From Rhizobium sp. Pop5 (lineage in GTDB: Bacteria > Pseudomonadota > Alphaproteobacteria > Rhizobiales > Rhizobiaceae): a stretch of 64,000 nt of DNA. A model generated the notes under the pieces. The model saw nothing but the letters and a program-made list of their open reading frames with translations. It had not been told where the DNA came from and searched no databases. This document shows, one piece after another, positions 28,874 through 38,796 of the stretch. The position numbers and the translations under genes were made by a program. The number at the start of each line of letters is the position of its first letter. Positions within the stretch are counted from its first letter, which is position 1. The stretch spans positions 3,242,001 to 3,306,000 of the forward strand of contig NZ_CP099399.1 in assembly GCF_024721175.1 (NCBI RefSeq), in the 5' to 3' direction.

Positions 28874-29356
28874 TCAAACATCCGGCGCGCTCGCCGGCTC
28901 GCCCTTCATTTCGCTGAGATACATGCCTTCGCGCAAATTGATGCCGTATTCGACGAAGGCTTTCATGCTGCAAAGCATCTGCGTCCAGCCCTCGCAGTTG
29001 AGATAGGTGCCGCGCCGGCCGGCCTCGTCCTCGCGCCAGCCGTTCTCGGCGATCGTCACCAGTGTGCCGCCATCCTCCAGCGGCTTGAAGTTCATTTCGA
29101 CCAGCGTCTTGTACCTGGTCTTGTCCTCAGCGGTGCCGCCATCCCAGCGCAGCACAATGCGGCTTTCCGGCACGAGCTCGACGACCTCGACTGCTGCATC
29201 CTTCCACCAGGTCACCGTCGTGCCCTGAACAAGCGGCGCGCTCGCCCCGCCGATCGTGGTGAAATAGCTGCTGAGCTTCTTCGGGTTGACGACGGCATCG
29301 AACACATCTGCGACGGGACGGCCGATGCGGCCGGAAACGCGGATTCCGAGAGACAT
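28874..29356 (-). CDS. SRPBCC/AHSA1-domain protein
   Basis: 160 residues from the ATG at 29356. Activator-of-Hsp90-like START fold: N-terminal IRVSGRIGRPVADVFDAVVNPKKLSSYF, VVELVPESRIVLRWDGG, FKPLEDGGTLVTIAENGW and a C-terminal GWTQMLCSMKAFVEYG helix. Proteins of this kind bind hydrophobic ligands and are often encoded beside an ArsR-type repressor, as here. The two starts are 55 bases apart on opposite strands and share one perfect operator, so joint control by the regulator is likely. The ligand is unknown. Confidence 0.88.
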   Translation of the reverse strand: MSLGIRVSGRIGRPVADVFDAVVNPKKLSSYFTTIGGASAPLVQGTTVTWWKDAAVEVVELVPESRIVLRWDGGTAEDKTRYKTLVEMNFKPLEDGGTLVTIAENGWREDEAGRRGTYLNCEGWTQMLCSMKAFVEYGINLREGMYLSEMKGEPASAPDV

Positions 29357-29393
29357 GGTACTTCTCCTCTTCTCCATTGCACCTGGGATCATT

Positions 29394-29413
29394 ATGTTAT
29401 AAAAATATAACAT
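29394..29413. promoter_or_regulatory. Perfect 8+4+8 operator palindrome over the arsR-type start codon
   Basis: ATGTTATA, four A residues, TATAACAT: a perfect 20-base dyad. Its last bases overlap the ATG (29412-29414) of the divergent regulator, and it is about 40 bases upstream of the SRPBCC start. There is no ribosome site between the palindrome and the ATG. Confidence 0.75.
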
Positions 29414-29744
29414 GTCAAGCGAATCAAATGACGATCCGGTTTTCAAAGCTTTGGCCCATCACCGCCGACGTGAAATCCTCGATCTCCTGAAGGACGCCCC
29501 CCGCACGACAGGTGCGCTTTGCGAGATGTTTCCCGAGATGGACCGCTGTACGGTGATGCAGCATCTGAAGGTGCTGGAGGAAGCCGACCTGGTCATCGCC
29601 AGAAAAGAAGGCCGCGAACGCTGGAACCATCTGAACAGCCTGCCGATCAAACATATCCACGACCGGTGGATCAGCGCCTATGCCGGCCATGCGCTCTCGA
29701 TCCTCGACCAATTGAGAAATGATCTGGAAAACCAGCCAGAGTAA
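29412..29744 (+). CDS. ArsR/SmtB-type transcriptional regulator
   Basis: 110 residues. Winged-helix HTH: FKALAHHRRREILDLLKDAP (recognition region about 10-30), EMFPEMDRCTVMQHLKVLEEADLV and the wing RKEGRERWNHLNS, followed by a helical dimerisation tail. It lacks the CxCxxC metal site of classical ArsR, so it is of the non-metal subgroup usually paired with SRPBCC proteins. Probable autorepressor of the divergent pair; the operator lies over its own start codon. No Shine-Dalgarno sequence is visible, which suggests a leaderless or poorly translated message. Confidence 0.9.
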   Translation: MSSESNDDPVFKALAHHRRREILDLLKDAPRTTGALCEMFPEMDRCTVMQHLKVLEEADLVIARKEGRERWNHLNSLPIKHIHDRWISAYAGHALSILDQLRNDLENQPE

Positions 29745-29807
29745 CAGCGCAACTTGTCCCGGCTCGCCGAAAGCGTAAGCTGGCCGAAAATATGGGACGC
29801 AGGACAG

Positions 29808-30344
29808 ATGACGATATCGGGGTCAGGCATACGCCGTATGCGGCTGCTGCGCAGCATGAAGCAGCAGCATCTCGCCGAACTCCTCGGCGTCAATCAGGCA
29901 ACAGTTTCGCGTTGGGAACGCGGTCAGCTCGCCCTTTCGCCTGAGCAGGCTTTCAGGCTGGAACGAATTTTCGCCTCGCCGCGACATGCCTCAGCCGATG
30001 CAGCACTGAAGCGACTGGTCGAGGATTCCATACGGCCGGTGCATCTGATCTGCGACGTCACGCACCGGCTGCTGTCCGCTTCCCGCTCGCGCCAGGCGGA
30101 ATGGCGCGCACCGCTCGCCGCCTTTCTCGGCCGCTCGCTTTTCTCCTATGCATCCGCTGAAATCGCCGCCACCGAACAGTCTCTCGATGAGCGTGGCTGG
30201 CATGAGGGCAGCCTCTTGTCGCTGACGTTCGAAACCGGCGCCAACGACAATGCCTTGATGCCGATCGCAGCCGGCCGTGTGACATGGGAGCGGATCACGC
30301 TTTCCGACGGCAGCGCCGGCCGCCTCGTCACAACGACCGACTGA
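29808..30344 (+). CDS. XRE-family helix-turn-helix regulator with C-terminal sensor-like region
   Basis: 178 residues from the ATG at 29808; an in-frame TTG 18 codons earlier lies close after the arsR-type stop. The N-terminal HTH reads MRLLRSMKQQHLAELLGVNQ with ATVSRWERGQLALSPEQAFRLERIF (about residues 8-55). The remaining 120 residues resemble a PAS-like or small-molecule domain (HLICDVTHRLLSASRSRQAEW, SLLSLTFETGANDN) but I cannot assign a family. It may belong to the regulation of the epimerase gene that follows after 97 bases. Confidence 0.78.
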   Translation: MTISGSGIRRMRLLRSMKQQHLAELLGVNQATVSRWERGQLALSPEQAFRLERIFASPRHASADAALKRLVEDSIRPVHLICDVTHRLLSASRSRQAEWRAPLAAFLGRSLFSYASAEIAATEQSLDERGWHEGSLLSLTFETGANDNALMPIAAGRVTWERITLSDGSAGRLVTTTD

Positions 30345-30441
30345 GCTTGCAGCTTTCCTGCATTCCCATGCATAATTTATGCGTTGTCTCCGGACACCGG
30401 TCTTTATAGCGTCCGCCGCCGAAGGGTCAGGAGAGGATGCG

Positions 30442-31425
30442 ATGACGATACTGGTGACGGGAAGTGCCGGCCACCTCGGAGAGGCGCTGATGCGCACTCT
30501 GAGGGCGGAAGGCCGGTGGGCGCGCGGCATCGATATCAAGCCTTCGGCATTTACTGACGTGGTCGGCTCGATCGGTGACCGCGCCTTCGTGAAGCAGGCC
30601 ATGTCTGGCGTCCGCCACGTCATCCACGCCGCGACGCTGCACAAGCCGCATGTGGCGACCCACGGCAATCGCGATTTCCTCGACACCAATGTCGGCGGCA
30701 CGCTGAACCTGCTCGAAGAGGCCGTGGCCTCGGGTGTTTCAAGTTTCGTCTTCACCAGCACCACTAGCGCCTTCGGCGCCGCATTGACGCCGGCCGCCGG
30801 CGAACCGGCGGCTTGGGTTACCGAGGACGTGCTTCCCCTAGCGAAAAACATCTACGGCGTGACGAAACTCGCCGCCGAGGGCGTCTGCGAACTCTTCGCC
30901 CGCAAATCCCGCCTGCCTGTTGTCATTCTCCGGACCTCGCGCTTTTTCCCGGAAACCGACGACGATCCTGATATTCGTAGCCGCTATTCGGCGGAAAATG
31001 CCCAGGCGAACGAACTGCTTCATCGCCGCGTCGACATCAGCGATGTGGTCGCTGCCCATCTTCTGGCGCTCGAAAGAGCGCCGGCAATCGGCTTCGGCCG
31101 CTATATCGTCTCCGCCACGACACCGTTTTCGTCAGGCGATCTCGCCGAGCTCAGGAACGATGCGCCTGTTGTCGTCGAGCGACTCTTTCCGGGCGCGGGC
31201 GCTCTCTATGCCGACCACGGCTGGAAAATGTTTCCGACGCTCGATCGCGTCTATGTCAACGAACGCGCAAGGCGGGAACTCGGCTGGCAGCCGCGATATG
31301 ATTTCCGTTTCCTGCTCGATTGCTTGCGCGACCGCAGGGAATGGCGAAGCCCGCTGGCGCTCGATGTCGGCTCCAAGGGTTACCACGACGAGGTCTTTGC
31401 CGAAGGTCCCTATCCTGTCGGCTAG
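30442..31425 (+). CDS. NAD-dependent epimerase/dehydratase
   Basis: 327 residues from the ATG at 30442, with AGGAGAGG upstream. Rossmann motif ILVTGSAGHLGEALM (about 3-17), SDR catalytic cluster FTSTTSAFG and YGVTKLAAEG (Tyr-x-x-x-Lys) near 140-150, and RTSRFFPE downstream; it looks catalytically intact. The lineage within extended SDRs cannot be fixed from sequence: nucleotide-sugar epimerase is the usual annotation, but no sugar-modification genes adjoin. The following 290 bases are non-coding. Confidence 0.85.
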   Translation: MTILVTGSAGHLGEALMRTLRAEGRWARGIDIKPSAFTDVVGSIGDRAFVKQAMSGVRHVIHAATLHKPHVATHGNRDFLDTNVGGTLNLLEEAVASGVSSFVFTSTTSAFGAALTPAAGEPAAWVTEDVLPLAKNIYGVTKLAAEGVCELFARKSRLPVVILRTSRFFPETDDDPDIRSRYSAENAQANELLHRRVDISDVVAAHLLALERAPAIGFGRYIVSATTPFSSGDLAELRNDAPVVVERLFPGAGALYADHGWKMFPTLDRVYVNERARRELGWQPRYDFRFLLDCLRDRREWRSPLALDVGSKGYHDEVFAEGPYPVG

Positions 31426-31717
31426 AGCGTTCACGCAAAGCGTGCGGCGGTTTTGCGGCCACGACATGCACAAAATCGAAGATCTGAAGCGCGGCATGCG
31501 AACCCGAAAGATCGCGCCACACCGAAGCCAGTCTCTCAAAAGCGTCATCCAGATATCACGATCCCGCCTTAGACCGTTAGCCGGGCATATGGGGGACGAA
31601 AACCGGGGCTTGTTCCGCTCGCGGCAAATCGAATCCAAGGCCAGGTTGCATTTGAAGCGGTGTCCGGCTTGCGGGAGGGCGCCGTTGCAGGAACGCTTTT
31701 GACCGAGAGGCTATTTC
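31426..31717. other. Non-coding stretch with a common-type rhizobial repeat remnant
   Basis: No supported gene. The first 60 bases include short hairpins (CACGC/GCGTG with an AAA loop) and a CGACATGCACAAAA string resembling intergenic repeat debris frequent in Rhizobium genomes. The last part is the leader of the secreted esterase gene; GAGAGG lies just upstream of its ATG. Confidence 0.45.
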
Positions 31718-33205
31718 ATGAAGAACGTCAGATCATATGCATCGCGGCTGTTCGCCGCTGTTCTCGCGGCTTCCGTCGCCATTCCGGCGGTCGCGAGTGC
31801 TGAGAATTCGGCCGCCGTCGGCAGTCTCACCTTCGTTAACAAGGGTTTGGTCGGCGTTGGTCGCATCCCGGCCAACCAGCGCGACAAGTTCGGTGAAACC
31901 TTCGGCTCCGGCTCCGGCATGGCGATCGATCCTGCCGCCTGGAGCCGCGACGGCGCCAGCTACAAGGGCACACTCTACCTGCTGCCCGACCGCGGCTACA
32001 ATGCCGCCGGCACCGTCGATTACCGCCTTCGCCTGAACACCATCTCGATTGACCTGACCCCGACCGCTCCGGGTGCCGCACCCCAGGCCGGCAAGGAGCA
32101 ATCCGGCGTCGACGCAAAGCTCGTCGATTCCATGCTCTTCCTCGACGACAAGGGTGGAGACATGACCGGCCTCGATCCGGAATCCGGCGTTCGCCCCGCC
32201 GCCGGCAACTTCCCGCCGCTGCCGCAAGCGGCAAACGGCAAGATATCGCTCGACGACGAAGCCATCGTCCGCATGGCCGACGGCACCATGTTCGTCAGCG
32301 ACGAATACGGTCCTTATATTTATCGCTTCTCGGCCGACGGCCATATGCTCTCGGCCACTCAGCCGACGAAGGCGCTATTGCCGATGCGCAAGGGCGCGCT
32401 GAGCTTTGCCTCCAACAATCCCGGCCCCGGCGCCTCTGCGCCCGATCCGAAGGACCCGGAGACCGGCCGCCAGAACAACCAGGGCCTCGAAGGCATGGCG
32501 ATGACGCCCGACGGTAAGTTCATCATAGCAGTGCTGCAGTCGGCGGCCCGCCAGGACGGCGGCGATTCCAGCTCGACCCGGCAAAATACCCGCGCCATGA
32601 TCTACGACGCCGCCGATCCTGATCACCTGAAGCTGGTGCACGAATATGTCGTGCCGTTGCCGGTCTTCAAGGACGCCAAGGACAAGACGACAATCGCCGC
32701 AGAGAGCGAAATCGTCGCCCTTTCCGACACGACCTTCCTGATGCTCACCCGCGACAGCAACAACGGCCAGGGCGTGAAAGGCGACACCTCGCTCTATCGT
32801 AAGATCAACATCGTCGATCTTTCCACCGCAACTGATATCGCCGGCGGCAATTTCGATGCCGGCAAGCCGATCGCGCCGAAAGGCGTCATCGATCCCTCGC
32901 TGACGCCGGCAACGCTGACGCCGTTCATCGACCTCAACGACAAGGCCGATCTTGCCCGCTTCGGCCTGCACAACGGCGCACCGAACGACAAGAACAATCT
33001 GTCGGAAAAATGGGAAGCCATGGGTCTTGCAAGCGTTCTCGACCCGAACCTGCCGGACGACTACTTCCTGTTCGTCGCCAACGACAACGACTTCCTGACG
33101 CAGGATGGCTTCCAGGTGGGCGCAGCCTACAAGGCCGATGGCGGTGCCGACGTCGACACCATGTTCCAGGTCTTCCAGGTCACCCTTCCGGGCCTGAAGA
33201 AGTAA
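31718..33205 (+). CDS. Secreted phytase-like esterase family protein
   Basis: 495 residues with a signal peptide (about 1-28, ending AVASAE). The esterase-like activity of phytase domain covers most of the mature chain: FGSGSGMAID, YLLPDRGYN, DDEAIVRMADGTMFVSDEYGPYIYRFSADG near 180-210, NQGLEGMAMTPDGKFI near 255, and KWEAMGLASVLDPNLPDDYFLFVANDNDF at the C-terminus. Domain relatives are beta-propellers with phytase-like folds; substrates are seldom known. Exported, possibly scavenging phosphate esters. The 6S RNA candidate and zapA lie convergently beyond it. Confidence 0.87.
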   Translation: MKNVRSYASRLFAAVLAASVAIPAVASAENSAAVGSLTFVNKGLVGVGRIPANQRDKFGETFGSGSGMAIDPAAWSRDGASYKGTLYLLPDRGYNAAGTVDYRLRLNTISIDLTPTAPGAAPQAGKEQSGVDAKLVDSMLFLDDKGGDMTGLDPESGVRPAAGNFPPLPQAANGKISLDDEAIVRMADGTMFVSDEYGPYIYRFSADGHMLSATQPTKALLPMRKGALSFASNNPGPGASAPDPKDPETGRQNNQGLEGMAMTPDGKFIIAVLQSAARQDGGDSSSTRQNTRAMIYDAADPDHLKLVHEYVVPLPVFKDAKDKTTIAAESEIVALSDTTFLMLTRDSNNGQGVKGDTSLYRKINIVDLSTATDIAGGNFDAGKPIAPKGVIDPSLTPATLTPFIDLNDKADLARFGLHNGAPNDKNNLSEKWEAMGLASVLDPNLPDDYFLFVANDNDFLTQDGFQVGAAYKADGGADVDTMFQVFQVTLPGLKK

Positions 33206-33282
33206 CGGCACGCTGAATAGGGTGGACGCGCAAGCCGCGTTCGCCCATTAATCCGGCATCTTCCTTGCGATGAAGGGGAAGG

Positions 33283-33444
33283 TGCGATCCACGACAACCG
33301 ATGGATGTTTACGATCCTGGGCGCCTACAAACGTAGGTGGGCGCCGTGTGTCCAGGCCCACGGGCCTGGCCAGGGACAGCTCCCTTTGGATCGAGTATGG
33401 CCCCAGGGATTGTGGTTCCTGTCGAGAGGCGCAGACCGCATCGC
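33283..33444 (-). ncRNA. ssrS: 6S RNA (ssrS)
   Basis: Between the esterase gene and zapA, on the zapA strand, is about 160 bases with no coding gene but strong foldable structure. The ends pair (GCGAT at 33440-33444 with ATCGC at 33284-33288, read on the minus strand). Inside these, GCGCCT pairs with AGGCGC, and a CCAGGCCC/GGGCCTGG hairpin forms the terminal arm, with unpaired CCCTGGGG-type bulge sequence between. This is the long hairpin with central bubble of 6S RNA, and location downstream of zapA is the known one in proteobacteria. TATATA lies a few bases upstream of the inferred 5' end as a -10. Exact ends are estimates. Confidence 0.72.
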
Positions 33445-33509
33445 GATATATAAGGTCGTTTGCGCTGGCGCGCCAGTGGCGACGGCGGGCCGTCCTTATT
33501 TAATTGAGA

Positions 33510-33887
33510 TCAGTTGAGTTCGGGGCCGGCGCGGCCGTTCAGCTTGTCGGTGATGCCGCGGATTCGGCTGGAAACCTCGCTGAGCGCCGCCGCGAGGTTT
33601 TCCTCGGTGCGCGCGGTCGCTGCGAGCACGGTATCGCGATTACCGCGCAGCGTCTCGAGCTCGGATTCCAGTCCGGCGATGCGCCGCGTCAGCTCGGCAA
33701 TCTCGTCCATGATCATGATCCCGGCCATGACGGTGATCCGGAGATCGCCGATTTCACCGAACTGACCCTTGAGATGGCCGACATAGCGGTCGAAGCGGAT
33801 GGCGAGATCGGTCAGGTGTTCCTCCTGCCCTTCCTCGCAGGCCATGCGATAGGCCTTGCCGTCGATCGTTACCGTAACCTGCGCCAT
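33510..33887 (-). CDS. zapA: Cell division protein ZapA
   Basis: 125 residues. MAQVTVTIDGKAYRMACEEGQ is the ZapA N-terminal beta hairpin, then LAIRFDRYVGHLKG and the long coiled coil from about 55 to 115 (IMDEIAELTRRIAGLESELETLR). ZapA bundles FtsZ filaments at midcell. In alphaproteobacteria it is commonly encoded next to a short coiled-coil DUF4164 gene, as found here 15 bases upstream on the same strand. The 6S RNA candidate lies directly downstream. Confidence 0.93.
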   Translation of the reverse strand: MAQVTVTIDGKAYRMACEEGQEEHLTDLAIRFDRYVGHLKGQFGEIGDLRITVMAGIMIMDEIAELTRRIAGLESELETLRGNRDTVLAATARTEENLAAALSEVSSRIRGITDKLNGRAGPELN

Positions 33888-33902
33888 GCCACACTCTTCC
33901 TA

Positions 33903-34178
33903 TCAGCGATCCAGAACCGCGCGGATCGTTTCCATGGCCGTCACCAGCCGCCGCGACACCTCGCGGTTGACCTCCTCGAGGCGGTTGGCGCGGAATTCGG
34001 CCTGGTCGAGTTCCTGTGCCAGCCGGGAGCGGTCAGCATGCACGCGGCGAACCTCGCCCTCGATCTCGCCCTGCTCGCGCTGCCGCTCGATACGCATGTC
34101 GACGGCATTTTCGAGACCCGAAATCGCCTGTCTCAGCTCGTTGAGCGCTGCTTCCATGGTTTTGCCCGTGGGCGTCAT
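33903..34178 (-). CDS. DUF4164 coiled-coil protein
   Basis: 91 residues, nearly all predicted helical coiled coil (ALNELRQAISGLENAV, EGEVRRVHADRSRLAQELDQ, ANRLEEVNREVSRRLVTAM). The alphaproteobacterial DUF4164 gene regularly precedes zapA; the pair is presumably co-transcribed, which suggests a link to division or Z-ring structure, though no function is known. Divergent from tkt with a 329-base gap. Confidence 0.85.
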   Translation of the reverse strand: MTPTGKTMEAALNELRQAISGLENAVDMRIERQREQGEIEGEVRRVHADRSRLAQELDQAEFRANRLEEVNREVSRRLVTAMETIRAVLDR

Positions 34179-34507
34179 TTTCGATTCCCGTGCAGGATCC
34201 GCGAATCGGCCCTCTGCGCCGATCCTGTCATTTCAAGAGGATATGCAGCTCGCCGACGGCCCGTCAATAAATCCCGTCATCTGCCGGTCGGCCTATCCTG
34301 TGGATGAATGCTCTGCCCATGTTCGCGGCCGCGGATTCATCTTTTGTACAATCGCGTGATCAAATGTCAAAAATCACCGCGGCGCGCCCGGATTTGGCCC
34401 GGCATTTATTGACTTGCCAGCCCCAACTGCTATGTCTCTGCCGCTTTCACTCGATGGTCTTGGAGGCTCGAGGCCATCCCCCGACACCCGGAGCTTGCGG
34501 AAAAGCC
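34179..34507. promoter_or_regulatory. Divergent promoter region, DUF4164-zapA / tkt
   Basis: A 329-base non-coding interval with raised AT content. A plausible plus-strand promoter for tkt is TTGACT at 34408-34413 with TATGTC at 34430-34435 (16-base spacer), about 70 bases from the tkt start. A GC-rich interrupted dyad (CCGCGG around 34330 and again near 34378) could be an operator. No small gene is visible. Confidence 0.5.
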
Positions 34508-36481
<1,974 letters not shown>

Positions 36482-36482
36482 T

Positions 36483-36505
36483 GAGAGCGCCTTGAGGCGC
36501 TCTCC
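36483..36505 (+). terminator. Hairpin between tkt and gap
   Basis: Nine perfect pairs (36483-36491 with 36496-36504) and a TTGA loop directly after the tkt stop. No T-tract follows, so it may act as a processing or attenuating hairpin and not a full terminator, leaving tkt-gap partly coupled. Confidence 0.5.
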
Positions 36506-36563
36506 ATCTCCTCAATTCCAGGCCCTGCTTTATCGGGCCCTATTCTATCGGGAGTGAATGAAC

Positions 36564-37574
36564 ATGACAGTCAAGGTTGCCATTAATGGTTTCGGCCGCA
36601 TCGGTCGTAACGTTCTGCGCGCTATCGTCGAATCCGGCCGGACCGACATCGAAGTCGTCGCCATCAACGACCTCGGCCCGGTCGAGACCAACGCCCACCT
36701 GCTGCGTTACGACTCGATCCACGGCAAGTTCCCGGCCGACGTGAAGGTCGAAGGCGATACGATCGTGGTCGGCGGCGGCAAGCCGATCAAGGTCACGGCA
36801 ATCAAGGATCCGGCAACGCTTCCGCACCGCGAGCTTGGCGTCGACATTGCCATGGAATGCACGGGCATCTTCACCGCCCGCGACAAGGCCGCCGCCCATC
36901 TGACGGCCGGCGCCAAGCGCGTCATCGTCTCGGCACCTGCCGACGGCGCTGACCTGACGGTCGTCTTCGGCGTCAACCATGACCAGCTCACCAAGGAGCA
37001 CCTGGTCATTTCCAACGCATCCTGCACCACCAACTGCCTGGTGCCTGTTGTCAAGGTTCTCGACGACGCCGTCGGCATCGACCACGGCTTCATGACGACG
37101 ATCCACTCCTACACCGGCGACCAGCCGACGCTCGACACGATGCACAAGGATCTGTATCGCGCCCGCGCCGCTGCTCTTTCGATGATCCCGACCTCGACGG
37201 GCGCCGCAAAGGCCGTCGGCCTGGTGCTGCCGCATCTGAAGGGCAAGCTCGACGGCACCTCGATCCGCGTTCCGACCCCGAACGTTTCCGTCGTCGACTT
37301 CAAGTTCGTGTCCAAGAAGGCCACCACGGTCGGCGAAATCAACGAAGCCATCAAGGCCGCCTCCAACGGCAAGCTCAAGGGCATCCTCGGCTACACCGAC
37401 GAGCCGCTCGTTTCCCGCGACTTCAACCACGACAGCCACTCCTCGATCTTCGCGACCGATCAGACCAAGGTCATGGAAGGCAACTTCGTGCGCGTCCTGT
37501 CGTGGTACGACAACGAGTGGGGCTTCTCCAGCCGCATGTCTGACACGGCAGTCGCTTTCGCCAAGCTCATCTGA
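36564..37574 (+). CDS. gap: Glyceraldehyde-3-phosphate dehydrogenase
   Basis: 336 residues from the second Met at 36564 ([16 protein letters not shown]); the ATG two codons earlier, closer to GGGAG, is an alternative. NAD-binding [13 protein letters not shown], catalytic [12 protein letters not shown] (Cys near 154) and the His in [10 protein letters not shown], phosphate-binding [13 protein letters not shown], and C-terminal [12 protein letters not shown] all appear. It catalyses oxidation and phosphorylation of GAP. In aerobic rhizobia this arm is used for gluconeogenesis and the lower Entner-Doudoroff pathway. A rho-independent terminator follows at 37600. Confidence 0.97.
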   Translation: MTVKVAINGFGRIGRNVLRAIVESGRTDIEVVAINDLGPVETNAHLLRYDSIHGKFPADVKVEGDTIVVGGGKPIKVTAIKDPATLPHRELGVDIAMECTGIFTARDKAAAHLTAGAKRVIVSAPADGADLTVVFGVNHDQLTKEHLVISNASCTTNCLVPVVKVLDDAVGIDHGFMTTIHSYTGDQPTLDTMHKDLYRARAAALSMIPTSTGAAKAVGLVLPHLKGKLDGTSIRVPTPNVSVVDFKFVSKKATTVGEINEAIKAASNGKLKGILGYTDEPLVSRDFNHDSHSSIFATDQTKVMEGNFVRVLSWYDNEWGFSSRMSDTAVAFAKLI

Positions 37575-37599
37575 GAGCCTGACGACTGAATATCGCAAG

Positions 37600-37624
37600 C
37601 GGCCCGGGAAACCGGGCCGTTTTG
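37600..37624 (+). terminator. Rho-independent terminator after gap
   Basis: Eight GC pairs (37600-37607 with 37612-37619), GAAA tetraloop, then TTTTG. Ends the tkt-gap transcription unit. Confidence 0.9.
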
Positions 37625-37704
37625 TTATAGGCGATCGAAACTGGTCGTGGCATCGTTGATACCCCCGGAACCGCATCGACACCCGGGGAGATGAAGAGGG
37701 ATAG

Positions 37705-38019
37705 ATGGATTACTTTACCGTTGAAATCGCCGGCCGCGCCGTCGCCAGCTTTCGCTCGAAAAACGATGAGGAAGCGACGCATTTCTTCGAAGCGGAAGAT
37801 TTTCGCGACGACCTGACCATACTCGAGTCCGAAGGCAAACCCTTGTGGGACCGCAAGGCGACGCTCAGCCTGCGCAAGGCGACCGCCGAGGAAGCAAGCG
37901 AAGTCGAGGATGCCTATGAATTCGACGACGATCCCGAGAGGACCATCGACGACGAGTTCGTCGTTTTCCTGGTCCCTGTCGAAGATCTGATCGACGAGGG
38001 CGAGGACACCGAAGACTGA
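37705..38019 (+). CDS. Small acidic conserved hypothetical protein
   Basis: 104 residues, strongly acidic (more than a quarter Asp/Glu), no Cys and no membrane segment. It starts MDYFTVEIAGRAVASF, with a globular alpha/beta N-terminal part, and ends in an acidic tail (YEFDDDPERTIDDEFVVFLV, then VEDLIDEGEDTED). GGGGAG sits about 18 bases before the ATG. I do not recognise a named family; the native codon use and isolated position between gap and nhaP2 argue for a real gene. It could be a small regulatory partner, but there is no evidence for one. Confidence 0.75.
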   Translation: MDYFTVEIAGRAVASFRSKNDEEATHFFEAEDFRDDLTILESEGKPLWDRKATLSLRKATAEEASEVEDAYEFDDDPERTIDDEFVVFLVPVEDLIDEGEDTED

Positions 38020-38186
38020 CAGTCGACCTGCGTCGGTCTTCCGGTTGCAAAAGCGATTTCGAAGCCATGGGTTCGACGTGGCCGCAAGGGTGGAATCACG
38101 GTTGGCAATTCGCCGGCTAAGCGTGATAAACTGAGGAAATGTACAGCGCGGCACAATGGCTGAAATGACCCAGGCGGAGGCGACAA

Positions 38187-38363
38187 ATGGCAGAGGTGCA
38201 AAAACGCTTGTCCCAGACCACCCTCAAGCGGCGGCAGCGCTTTCACGCCAAGCGGGATGTCAGACCTGCAGTGTTGGCGAAGGCTAATCGTCTGGTCATT
38301 TCGGTTGCCGCGCTCATTGGTCTTGCGTTTCTCGCCGTCATCATACTTCAGGCAGTATTCTAA
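38187..38363 (+). CDS. Small single-pass membrane protein (58 residues)
   Basis: Reading from the ATG at 38187 gives 58 residues ending at TAA 38361-38363. A textbook GGAGG lies 6 bases upstream. The N-terminus is very basic (KRLSQTTLKRRQRFHAKRDV) and residues about 36-58 form one hydrophobic helix (RLVISVAALIGLAFLAVII). By the positive-inside rule the basic part is cytoplasmic. Function unknown. Good ribosome site, clear topology and complete short frame support it, although I cannot check conservation. Nearest neighbours are the acidic protein gene and the antiporter. Confidence 0.65.
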   Translation: MAEVQKRLSQTTLKRRQRFHAKRDVRPAVLAKANRLVISVAALIGLAFLAVIILQAVF

Positions 38364-38790
38364 TAGCGAGGTTTCGGATCGCGCCCAGCACAAAGCTGCG
38401 GCCTGCCTTTCCCGCCCGACATCGAAAAATCTCCGCGTTCACCCGCGAACGGGCCCGCGTGGAGAAATGTGTCTTATCCTGTCGCGGTTGGCGGATACGG
38501 CCAGGAAAAATTACGGGCAGGAAAAATCGATCTCCCTGTCTTTCGCCCTGCTCTTGCCTGATTTTCTTATACATTCTTTATAGAGAGTTTCTCCCGTAGC
38601 ATTTCCGTGTCGGTGGCCGTCCGGCAGCCGTTCAGCAGCATGATGCAGCACGAGACGAGGTTAAGCCGCAAGGCCTACCCTTCTCTGCCGTTTTGCCGTT
38701 TACTGATGGATCGTCACGTGTGGCGGAGGCTTTGAGACAAGGCGAGGCGACCGGGGATGGCCGCATCGGCGAAGCGGTCGATGGAAAGGG
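38364..38790. other. 427-base non-coding interval upstream of nhaP2-like gene
   Basis: No supported coding frame. Near 38431-38465 an imperfect GC-rich dyad (CTCCGCG with CGCGTGGAG) could be a terminator for the small membrane gene or an RNA structure. AT-rich runs near 38560-38590 (TTATAGAG) are plausible promoter elements for the antiporter. Nothing else recognisable. Confidence 0.4.
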
Positions 38791-38796
38791 GTGGGC

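Noticed and set aside
33270..33517. Short open frames (about 70 codons) over the zapA downstream region
   Set aside because: They overlap the structured 6S RNA candidate on the other strand and have neither ribosome sites nor domain character.
38257..38583. A 108-codon plus-strand frame after the 58-residue gene
   Set aside because: It overlaps the better-supported 58-residue membrane protein in another frame and lacks a ribosome site; composition is not protein-like.
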